Position numbers and translations under genes: made by a program
The notes under the pieces: model-generated
Told to the model about the DNA's origin: nothing
Databases searched by the model: none
The model's input: only the letters and a program-made list of their open reading frames with translations
Shown here: positions 1 to 5,814 of the stretch, in pieces
Layout: each line of letters opens with the position of its first letter
Position numbering within the stretch: the first letter of the stretch is position 1
Assembly (NCBI GenBank): GCA_023266795.1
Contig: JAHFPI010000100.1
Coordinates: forward strand, 1-6,751
Direction of reading: 5' to 3'
DNA from: Rhodospirillales bacterium
GTDB lineage: Bacteria; Pseudomonadota; Alphaproteobacteria; Micavibrionales; UBA2020
Length of the DNA stretch: 6,751 bases

Positions 1-202
1 GGACAAGTATGTGCAGTCGATCAATTACAACGTCGATACGGTCAACGGCAACGTCTATCTGATGGGCGTGGCGCAGGACCAGAAAGAACTTTCCCGCGTG
101 ATAGAATATGCGCGCAATATCGGGCAGGTCAAAAACGTGGTCAGCTACGTCCGCCTGCGTTACGAGAATCCCGAGAGCATCCCGGGGACGGTCACAAACT
201 GA
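1..202 (+). CDS. BON-domain protein, C-terminal part (5' end outside window)
   Basis: The reading frame is open from the left edge (first full codon at 2-4) to the TGA at 200-202, giving 66 C-terminal residues. The GTG at 11 lies inside the domain and is not the true start. The segment GNVYLMGVAQDQ, followed by a helix (ELSRVIEYARNIGQ) and the strand VKNVVSYVRL, matches the second half of a BON domain. This is the small alpha/beta domain of OsmY- and YraP-type envelope proteins, which is thought to bind phospholipid or membrane. YraP-like family members are usually periplasmic lipoproteins with two BON domains; the signal peptide and first domain would lie upstream and cannot be checked here. 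The stop overlaps the next ATG by one base (TGATG), which suggests co-translation with the SirB1-family gene. The domain call is good, but the exact family member is uncertain. Confidence 0.85.
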   Translation, partial: DKYVQSINYNVDTVNGNVYLMGVAQDQKELSRVIEYARNIGQVKNVVSYVRLRYENPESIPGTVTN

Positions 203-1083
203 TGGAAGAGGCGGGGCCTTATAATCCCGGTCTTTTCCAGTCTCCGGATGAAGCCCTGCAATATCTCCAGCGTGTCGGAAGCACCGAAGATGCGGATATC
301 GACATTGCGGAAGCGGCGCTGGCGCTGGGGCTGATTTTCCTGCCCGGTCTGTCCATCGACCGTTACCGCCAGCACCTGCGCAAGCTTTGCGAACATGTGG
401 AGGAGGAGTTTCAGGCACGGCTGCGCCAGCACAAGGAAGACACGCTGCATCTGCGGGTGGAGATCCTGCGCAAAATAATCCACGAGGCGCACGGCTATCA
501 GGGCGATGAAAAAAATTACGACGACATCGAGAACGCCAATTTCATCCGCGTCATCGAGCGGCGCAAGGGGCTGCCGGTGTCGCTCGGCATCTTCTATGTC
601 ATCCTTGCCCGCAAGATGGGCTGGGCCTGCGAGGGCCTGAGTTTTCCCGGGCACTTTCTCATCCGGATGGAGAAGGACAGCGAACGCGTCATTCTCGACC
701 CCTTCAAAGAGGGGCGGGAAATGAATGCCGCCGAACTGCGGCAGCTGCTGAAATCCATCGTCGGCAAAAATGCCGAACTGTCGCATAACTTTTACGATGC
801 CGTCTCCAACCGCGAAATTCTGGTGCGGCTTGAAAACAACCTGAAGAAACGGCTGATTGAGGGCGAGGACTACGGTCAGGCCATTCTTGTGGCCGAGGCT
901 ATCGGGGCTTTTTCCCCCGACGAGTACCGCATCTATCTGGACAAGGGCGTGCTTTACGCCAAGTTGGGACAGAACCAGCAGGCGATTACGGCGCTGGAGG
1001 CCTATATCGCCAAAACGCCCCATGCCAAGGAAAGGCAGCACGCCAGCCTTTTATTACAGCAAATAAAATCGGCTCTGGATTAG
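202..1083 (+). CDS. SirB1-family protein (transglutaminase-like domain plus TPR)
   Basis: This 293-residue protein has the layout of the SirB1/YchA family. An N-terminal helical part (about 10-105) leads into a transglutaminase-like core (about 80-180), followed by a helical tail with a TPR-like repeat (about 242-292, with YLDKGVLYAKLGQ followed by QAITALEAYIAKTP). The family signature is clear: NANFIRVIERRKGLPVSLG at 111-129, then FPGHFL at 148-153 and LDPF at 165-168. His151 and Asp166 sit where the transglutaminase His and Asp would be. The position expected for the nucleophilic Cys is a serine (Ser127), as is usual for this family, so transglutaminase activity is unlikely. The role is unknown in most bacteria; scaffolding or protein binding through the TPR part is an inference. 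The ATG overlaps the upstream stop by one base. Only a weak G-rich stretch (184-191) precedes it, so translational coupling to the BON gene probably sets the start. Confidence 0.9.
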   Translation: MEEAGPYNPGLFQSPDEALQYLQRVGSTEDADIDIAEAALALGLIFLPGLSIDRYRQHLRKLCEHVEEEFQARLRQHKEDTLHLRVEILRKIIHEAHGYQGDEKNYDDIENANFIRVIERRKGLPVSLGIFYVILARKMGWACEGLSFPGHFLIRMEKDSERVILDPFKEGREMNAAELRQLLKSIVGKNAELSHNFYDAVSNREILVRLENNLKKRLIEGEDYGQAILVAEAIGAFSPDEYRIYLDKGVLYAKLGQNQQAITALEAYIAKTPHAKERQHASLLLQQIKSALD

Positions 1084-1084
1084 G

Positions 1085-1113
1085 CTGACAGCGCCTCCGG
1101 ATTAAGGTACAAT
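1085..1113 (+). promoter_or_regulatory. Candidate sigma70-type promoter for the small membrane protein gene
   Basis: CTGACA (1085-1090) and TACAAT (1108-1113) each match the -35 and -10 consensus at five of six positions and are separated by exactly 17 bases. Transcription would begin near 1120 and leave a leader of about 30 bases before the ATG at 1149. The elements lie just after the SirB1-family stop, in the only sizeable gap on this side. This is a motif match only; there is no expression evidence. Confidence 0.5.
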
Positions 1114-1133
1114 CTTCCGGTTGTTTATACTTC

Positions 1134-1140
1134 AGAAGGA
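1134..1140 (+). promoter_or_regulatory. Ribosome binding site for the gene at 1149
   Basis: AGAAGGA ends eight bases before the ATG at 1149. It is a good Shine-Dalgarno match at a normal distance. It fixes the start of the membrane protein and indicates independent translation rather than coupling to the gene upstream. Confidence 0.7.
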
Positions 1141-1148
1141 TTATTGCC

Positions 1149-1571
1149 ATGGGTCTCGTTACATTAGTTTTTCTTCTTGCCTTCACGCTGCTCTATCTCA
1201 GCAAGTCTTTGCAAAAAAAGCCGGAGCTGATGACGCAGGCTGTCGATAAAATCACCACCCACCTCGATCAGGTCGCTTTATGGGGTGCAGTCTACGGCGT
1301 TGCCGGCGCAATCATGACGCTGATCATGATTAGCAACGGCGGCGACATGCTTGTTTATCTTGCCGCCAACGTGCTGGTCACCCTGATGGCGCTGCCTTTT
1401 ATCTTCGACAAGGCGGTGGGTAAATATCAGGAAAAAGTCAATCCGGCCATCATGGAAGAAGCAAAAAATCTCGTGGGCTGGGTAACGCGGCAGGAAAAAT
1501 ATATCGGCTATGCGGGCACGGTTTGCAGCCTGCTCCTGCTTTTCATCCTTTTCCTCAGGACGAGCAGATAG
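1149..1571 (+). CDS. Small multi-pass membrane protein of unknown function
   Basis: I do not recognise a family for this 140-residue protein. Four hydrophobic segments are visible, at about residues 2-17, 42-62, 66-86 and 119-136, so it is very probably an inner-membrane protein. Two polar stretches separate them: residues 18-40 (SKSLQKKPELMTQAVDKITT) and 87-118, which is rich in Lys and Glu. The first segment begins right after the initiator Met and could be read as a signal anchor. There is no cleavage motif and no catalytic motif that I can see. The gene has its own candidate promoter and a good Shine-Dalgarno, ends in TAG, and is followed 19 bases later by a strong terminator. It therefore looks like a monocistronic unit, possibly with read-through from the SirB1-family gene. 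The membrane character, signals and uninterrupted frame support a real gene, but no function can be assigned. Confidence 0.75.
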   Translation: MGLVTLVFLLAFTLLYLSKSLQKKPELMTQAVDKITTHLDQVALWGAVYGVAGAIMTLIMISNGGDMLVYLAANVLVTLMALPFIFDKAVGKYQEKVNPAIMEEAKNLVGWVTRQEKYIGYAGTVCSLLLLFILFLRTSR

Positions 1572-1584
1572 AATACAGATAAAA

Positions 1585-1620
1585 CAAAAAAGCCGCCCGT
1601 TAACCGGGCGGCTTTTTTTT
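1585..1620. terminator. Bidirectional intrinsic terminator between convergent units
   Basis: A perfect 9-bp GC-rich stem, AGCCGCCCG (1591-1599) with CGGGCGGCT (1605-1613), encloses a 5-base loop. On the plus strand eight T residues (1613-1620) follow. On the minus strand the A-rich tract at 1581-1591 gives TTTTTTGTTTT after the same stem. The A and T tracts can also extend the stem. It should end transcription of the membrane protein gene from the left and of the nusA-to-rpsO operon from the right. Confidence 0.92.
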
Positions 1621-1636
1621 ATTGTGTAATGAGCTA

Positions 1637-1906
1637 TTAGCTGCGCAGGCCGAGGCTGTCGATCAGCGTCTCGTAACGCTTTGAGTCAACTTTTTTGATG
1701 TAGTTGAGCAGACTGCGGCGATTGCCGACCATGGTCAGAAGGCCACGACGGCTGCCCATGTCTTTTTTGTGGGTTTTCATGTGTTCCGTCAGGCTCTGGA
1801 TGCGGCCTGTCAGGATGGCGACCTGTACTTCAGGCGAACCCGTATCCTTCGGGGACGTCGCGTATTTTTTGATGAGCGCCTGTTTCTTTTTCGGTTCAAT
1901 CGACAT
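1637..1906 (-). CDS. rpsO: 30S ribosomal protein S15
   Basis: The 89-residue product has the usual S15 length and sequence throughout. S15 is a primary binding protein of the central domain of 16S rRNA and nucleates assembly of the 30S platform. The diagnostic core is present: TGSPEVQVAILT at 22-33, LTEHMKTHKKD at 39-49, SRRGLLTMVGNRRSLL at 52-67 and the C-terminal SLGLRS. His42, Asp49 and Ser52, the rRNA-contacting residues of the family, are conserved. The ATG is preceded six bases away by AAGGAG, the clearest Shine-Dalgarno in the operon, which fits the need for high expression. The gene starts 18 bases after truB. It ends in tandem in-frame stops (TAA TAG) and is the last gene before the terminator; pnp, often next, is absent. 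Confidence 0.99.
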   Translation of the reverse strand: MSIEPKKKQALIKKYATSPKDTGSPEVQVAILTGRIQSLTEHMKTHKKDMGSRRGLLTMVGNRRSLLNYIKKVDSKRYETLIDSLGLRS

Positions 1907-1912
1907 CGTTCT

Positions 1913-1918
1913 CTCCTT
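1913..1918 (-). promoter_or_regulatory. Strong ribosome binding site of rpsO
   Basis: Read on the minus strand this is AAGGAG, six bases before the rpsO ATG, within the 18-base truB-rpsO gap. It is a near-perfect anti-16S match, much stronger than the sites before truB and rbfA. It probably allows S15 to be made at a higher rate than the upstream products of the same transcript. Confidence 0.8.
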
Positions 1919-1924
1919 TATAGG

Positions 1925-2857
1925 TCAGAGGTTAAACACGCGCACCGGGTGCAGTTCAATGCCATTCCTTTCGAGAAGGGCGAGGGGCTTGTTATCGCCG
2001 ATGGCCAGTATCAGGCCTGTGGTCTCGTCAATGCCCGCCATATCGAGGCGGTCTATGTCCTGACGTGACAGCAGTCTGAGGGTCTGGCCCTGCTTGATGC
2101 GGCTGATCTCGGTGTCTGTCAGGGCGAGAGCCGGGATGTCGTCCAGCACTGTCTCGACAGGCATCAAATACAGATCAGGGTCGGAAGATAGCACCAATTT
2201 CTCGAATTCGTCCAGCGGAATCGCGTTTTCAGCCGAAAACTGGCCCACAGCGAGACGGCGGAGGGCTGAAACATAGCCAAAACACCCCAAAATCTGCCCC
2301 ATATCGCGCGCAATCGACCTTACATAGGTGCCTTTACCGCATTCCAGCTCCAGTTCCGCTGTATCCGGGGTGGTCGCCAGCAGGCGCAGGTCATAGACCG
2401 AAACGATGCGGGATTTGAGTTCCACATCCTCGCCGGCGCGGGAAAGGTCATAGGCGCGTTCGCCGTCAACCTTGATGGCGGAGAATTTTGGCGGCGTCTG
2501 CTCGATGTCGCCGGTAAAACGGGGGAGGAGGGCGGTTATTTCCGCTGCGGTGGGGCGCTTGGCCGAAGTGGCGGTGATTTCGCCCTCGCTGTCGTCGGTA
2601 TTTCGCGCCTCGCCCCAGGTGATGGTGAAGCGGTAAACCTTGTCATGATCCTGCGCGAACTGGATGGTTTTGGTCGCTTCGCCGAGGGCAATCGGCAGGA
2701 CGCCGGTTGCCAGCGGATCGAGCGTCCCCGCATGCCCGAGTTTTTGCGCGTTTAACGCGCGGCGCACCCGGCCGATCACCTGATTGGAAGTAATCCCCTG
2801 CGGCTTGTCGATATTCACCCAGCCGTTGACGACAATGCCTTTTTTATTACGGGACAT
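1925..2857 (-). CDS. truB: tRNA pseudouridine(55) synthase TruB
   Basis: This 310-residue protein is a full-length TruB, which isomerises U55 to pseudouridine in the T-loop of tRNAs and also helps tRNA folding. The catalytic motif GHAGTLDPLATG lies at 41-52, with the nucleophile Asp47. The conserved Tyr75 (KVYRF) and Arg180 (GTYVRSIARDMG at 176-187) of the active site are also present, as is the PPKFSAIKVDGERAY block at 122-136. The C-terminal part (about 235-310) is consistent with the PUA-like RNA-binding domain of the family and ends in HPVRVFNL. The start codon directly abuts the rbfA stop (TAAATG). Only weak G-rich sequence precedes it, so translation is probably coupled to rbfA. Confidence 0.98.
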   Translation of the reverse strand: MSRNKKGIVVNGWVNIDKPQGITSNQVIGRVRRALNAQKLGHAGTLDPLATGVLPIALGEATKTIQFAQDHDKVYRFTITWGEARNTDDSEGEITATSAKRPTAAEITALLPRFTGDIEQTPPKFSAIKVDGERAYDLSRAGEDVELKSRIVSVYDLRLLATTPDTAELELECGKGTYVRSIARDMGQILGCFGYVSALRRLAVGQFSAENAIPLDEFEKLVLSSDPDLYLMPVETVLDDIPALALTDTEISRIKQGQTLRLLSRQDIDRLDMAGIDETTGLILAIGDNKPLALLERNGIELHPVRVFNL

Positions 2858-3286
2858 TTATGCGTCCCCATCCTCTTCATCTTTTTTCAGCAAATCCCGC
2901 TGCACCTTTTCCTGCCGCAGCAATCTCTCAATCCGCTCCGCTTCGTCGAAGCTGTGGTCGAGTTTGAAGGTGACTTTGGGGATGTAGCGGAGGTCCATGC
3001 GGTTGGCCAGCTCGGTGCGGAAAAAGCCGGCGGCGCGGTTGAGGGCGTCGAGGAAGGTATCGGCGTTCTCGCCGCCGAGGGGCATGACAAAGGCGGTGGC
3101 GTGTTTCAGGTCGGGGCCGATCTCGACGCCGGTCACCGTGATGCGGTTGGCGTCAAACAATGCGGGGTCGCGGAAATGGCCGCGATGCAGGATTTCCACC
3201 AGCAGATGGCGGACTTGTTCAGCGACGCGGAGCTGGCGCTGTCCGGGCGGCGTCCGGCTGGCATGATGTGGTTTGGTTTTTCTCAT
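2858..3286 (-). CDS. rbfA: 30S ribosome-binding factor RbfA
   Basis: The 142-residue product is a RbfA, a cold-shock-linked assembly factor that binds the 30S subunit near the 5' helix of 16S rRNA and supports late maturation. The family pattern runs in order: RQLRVAEQVRHLLVEILHRG (17-36), the strand ITVTGVEIGPDLKHATAFV (49-67), the helix FLDALNRAAGFFRTELANRM (78-97) and LRYIPKVTFKLDHSFDEA (99-116). These make up a KH-like fold. The C-terminus (about 127-142) is a charged extension (KKDEEDGDA) of the kind that varies between species. The ATG lies 10 bases after the infB stop with no convincing Shine-Dalgarno, which suggests coupling to infB. Another ATG seven bases upstream is in a different frame and is not used. 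Confidence 0.97.
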   Translation of the reverse strand: MRKTKPHHASRTPPGQRQLRVAEQVRHLLVEILHRGHFRDPALFDANRITVTGVEIGPDLKHATAFVMPLGGENADTFLDALNRAAGFFRTELANRMDLRYIPKVTFKLDHSFDEAERIERLLRQEKVQRDLLKKDEEDGDA

Positions 3287-3296
3287 CTGTCATCGC

Positions 3297-5786
3297 TTAC
3301 GCCAGTTGACGTTCCGTGCTTTCCATTTCGAAGGCTTCGATCATGTCGCCTTCCCTGATGTCATCGTAGTTGTCAAAGGCCATGCCGCACTCGTAACCCT
3401 TCTGCACTTCGCGGGCTTCGTCCTTGAAGCGGCGCAGCGTTTTGAGCGTGCCCTGATGGATCACCACGTTGTCGCGCAGCAGGCGGACCTTGGCGCCGCG
3501 CTTGACGAGGCCCTCGGTGACGAAGCAGCCGGCGATCTTGCCGGTTTTGCTGACGTTGAAGACCTTGCGGATTTCCGCGTAGCCGATGAACTTTTCCTTG
3601 ACGTCCGGCGAGAGCAGGCCGCTGAGGAGGGATTTTACTTCATCGATGACTTCATAGATGATCGAGTAATAGCGGATCTGGACGCCGTCGCGCTTGGCGA
3701 GGTCGCGCGCCTGCGGGTTGGCGCGGACGTTAAAGCCGATAATCAGCGCCCGTGAAGCGTTGGCCAGCGTAATGTCGGACTCCGTGATGGCGCCAACGCC
3801 GGAATGCAGAACCTGGACTTTTACCTCTTTATTTTCTTCGGTAAGCTTGTTCAGGGCGCTGGCGATGGCTTCGACGGAGCCGTGCACGTCGCCTTTAATG
3901 ATGACGGGCAGGTTCTTAGCGACACCCGCCTGAATCTCGCTGATCATCTGGTCGAGCGGGCGGACGCCTTTGGTCTTGGTGGCATGCAGCGCGCGTTTCC
4001 TGCGGAGGCGGAATTCAGCGATTTCGCGGGCCTTGGCGTCGTCCTCGACAACGGTGAAATCGTCGCCCGCTTCCGGTGTGCCGGTCAGTCCCAGCACTTC
4101 AATCGGCTGGCCGGGGAGGGCTTCCTTCACCTGCTGGCCACGGTCATTGATGAGCGCGCGGACACGGCCTGTTTCCGTTCCGGCGACAAAAATATCGCCG
4201 GGTTTCAGCGTGCCTTTCTGAACGAGGACGGTGGCAATCGAACCCTTGCCCTGTTCGAGGCGTGATTCAACGACGGAGCCGATGGCGGTGCGGTTTGGAT
4301 TGGCGCGGAGGTGCAGGACTTCGGCCTGTAGCAGGATGGCTTCTTCCAGCTCTGCAAGGCCTTTCTTCGTTTTGGCGGAGACTTCGATGCTCTGGCTTTC
4401 ACCGCCCATCTGTTCAACCACGACTTCGTATTGCAGCAGTTCCTGCCGCACTTTGCCGGGGTTGGCGTTGGGCAGGTCGCATTTGTTGATGGCGATAATC
4501 ATTGGTTTTCCGGCAGCCTTTGCGTGGCTGATCGCCTCGATGGTCTGCGGCATAACGCTGTCATCGGCGGCAACGACCAGAATGACGATATCCGTGACGT
4601 CGGCGCCACGGGCGCGCATCTCGGTAAAGGCGGCGTGGCCGGGGGTGTCGATGAAGGTGATCTTTTTGCCGGATTTTGTCTGGATCTGGTAGGCGCCGAT
4701 GTGCTGGGTGATGCCGCCGGCTTCATGCGCCGCGACTTCCGCCGAGCGGATGGCGTCGAGCAGCGAGGTTTTGCCGTGGTCGACGTGACCCATGATCGTG
4801 ACGACCGGCGGGCGGTCTTTCAGATCCGTTTCCTTGTCTTCGGCGCTATGCGTGCCCAGTTCGACGTCCGATTCCAGGACGCGTTTAAAGGTATGGCCGA
4901 ATTCATGGACGACCAGTTCGGCGGTGTCCGCGTCGATAGACTGGTTGCCGGTGGCCATGATGCCCATTTCCATGAGCTTTTTCACGACATCGCCGACGCG
5001 TTCGGTCATGCGGTTCGCCAGTTCCTGGACGGTGATCACTTCCGGAATGACGACTTCGCGGAATTGTTTGACTTTTTCCTGCTGCGCGGCGGCCTGTTTG
5101 CGCATCCGCTCGCGGGCGCGGCGCTGGGCGGCCATGCTGGGGGTGCGGCCTTCGCGGTCGGTCATGGTTTCGTTGATGACCTGATGGACGGTCAGCTTGC
5201 CGCTGTTGCGGCGGCGCGGTTCGTTGGTGCGGGTGCCGGGGCGCTTTTTAAAGGCGCCGGCGGCTTCCTCTCCCGTGTCGACAATGGCGCGGCCGTAGAA
5301 GTCGACCTTGCGGCCGGTAGGTTTTTTGTCAGCCGGAGGCGCGACGATGGATGTGGGATTTGGAGCGGGTTTGCGCGCTTCAGTTTCTGTTCTACGACCG
5401 GTCTCGGCGGCGGGGGCGGGGCTATCTGCCGCAGCGGGCGAAGCGGGGGCTTTTTCTTCCTCGCTCTTGATCACCATTTTTGTCTGGTAGGGAGTGGTCG
5501 AGGCTTCTTTCGGGTTCTGCTGCGCGTGTTGCAGGGCGCGGATACGGACTTCACGTTCGGCATCCGTCAGGTGCAGGTCTCCGCCAAGACTGTCGTCCAT
5601 ACGGGACTTTGCCGCTTCGGCGTTTGCACCGCGTTTTTTCTTGACTTCAACGGCAACCGGCTTTGCAGACCGTCCCATCGAGACGTTGTGGCGCGCAGCT
5701 CCCGCGCCCAGAGGGGATTTAAGGCTGAGCGTGCCCTTGCCCGGAAGGGGTGTTTTTTTCTGCTCGTTGTCCGATTTATCCGTCAT
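3297..5786 (-). CDS. infB: Translation initiation factor IF-2
   Basis: This GTPase brings formyl-Met-tRNA to the 30S subunit and promotes joining of the 50S. From the start chosen here it has 829 residues. The variable N-terminal region (1 to about 320) begins with the alphaproteobacterial-type GRSAKPVAVEVKKKR (38-52), then a Pro/Ala/Glu-rich linker (about 112-153), an Arg-rich helix (about 220-240) and the IF-2N module (245-300). The G domain has GHVDHGKT (333-340), GGITQH (357-362), DTPGH (380-384, with the catalytic His), NKCD (434-437) and SAK (470-472). Domain II, domain III (starting near KNLPVIIKGDVHGSVEA, 624-640) and the initiator-tRNA-binding C-terminal domain (about 730-829, ending in MESTERQLA) follow. 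An in-frame ATG at 5805-5807 would add MEGKKAA, but it has no Shine-Dalgarno. The ATG at 5784-5786 has AAAAAGG five bases upstream and gives an MTD start, so I prefer it. Confidence 0.98.
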   Translation of the reverse strand: MTDKSDNEQKKTPLPGKGTLSLKSPLGAGAARHNVSMGRSAKPVAVEVKKKRGANAEAAKSRMDDSLGGDLHLTDAEREVRIRALQHAQQNPKEASTTPYQTKMVIKSEEEKAPASPAAADSPAPAAETGRRTETEARKPAPNPTSIVAPPADKKPTGRKVDFYGRAIVDTGEEAAGAFKKRPGTRTNEPRRRNSGKLTVHQVINETMTDREGRTPSMAAQRRARERMRKQAAAQQEKVKQFREVVIPEVITVQELANRMTERVGDVVKKLMEMGIMATGNQSIDADTAELVVHEFGHTFKRVLESDVELGTHSAEDKETDLKDRPPVVTIMGHVDHGKTSLLDAIRSAEVAAHEAGGITQHIGAYQIQTKSGKKITFIDTPGHAAFTEMRARGADVTDIVILVVAADDSVMPQTIEAISHAKAAGKPMIIAINKCDLPNANPGKVRQELLQYEVVVEQMGGESQSIEVSAKTKKGLAELEEAILLQAEVLHLRANPNRTAIGSVVESRLEQGKGSIATVLVQKGTLKPGDIFVAGTETGRVRALINDRGQQVKEALPGQPIEVLGLTGTPEAGDDFTVVEDDAKAREIAEFRLRRKRALHATKTKGVRPLDQMISEIQAGVAKNLPVIIKGDVHGSVEAIASALNKLTEENKEVKVQVLHSGVGAITESDITLANASRALIIGFNVRANPQARDLAKRDGVQIRYYSIIYEVIDEVKSLLSGLLSPDVKEKFIGYAEIRKVFNVSKTGKIAGCFVTEGLVKRGAKVRLLRDNVVIHQGTLKTLRRFKDEAREVQKGYECGMAFDNYDDIREGDMIEAFEMESTERQLA

Positions 5787-5791
5787 TGCAG

Positions 5792-5798
5792 CCTTTTT
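5792..5798 (-). promoter_or_regulatory. Ribosome binding site that decides the infB start
   Basis: On the minus strand this reads AAAAAGG and lies five bases before the ATG at 5784-5786. The alternative ATG at 5805-5807 is preceded only by the A/T-rich end of nusA, without a G-rich element at a useful distance. The match is moderate, so the start call remains tentative. Confidence 0.5.
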
Positions 5799-5814
5799 AC
5801 CTTCCATTATTCAT

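Noticed and set aside
11..202. GTG at 11 as start of a 63-residue protein
   Set aside because: The frame is open to the window edge and the GTG falls inside the BON domain, so this is the end of a longer gene.
160..1041. 293-codon minus-strand frame opposite the SirB1-family gene
   Set aside because: The plus-strand product carries clear family motifs. The antisense translation shows none and has no convincing Shine-Dalgarno or context.
1097..1120. Inverted repeat CCGGA/TCCGG after the SirB1-family stop as a terminator
   Set aside because: The stem is only about five pairs with a 14-base loop and has no T tract. It also overlaps the better supported promoter elements.
2954..3358. 134-codon plus-strand frame across the rbfA-infB junction
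   Set aside because: It is antisense to two well-recognised genes, has a Gly/Val/Ala-rich translation without motifs, and has no initiation signals.
5102..5165. Internal infB starts giving shorter IF-2 forms, as known in E. coli
   Set aside because: The in-frame Met codons at 5163-5165 and 5133-5135 are not preceded by a Shine-Dalgarno-like sequence, so the sequence gives no positive support.
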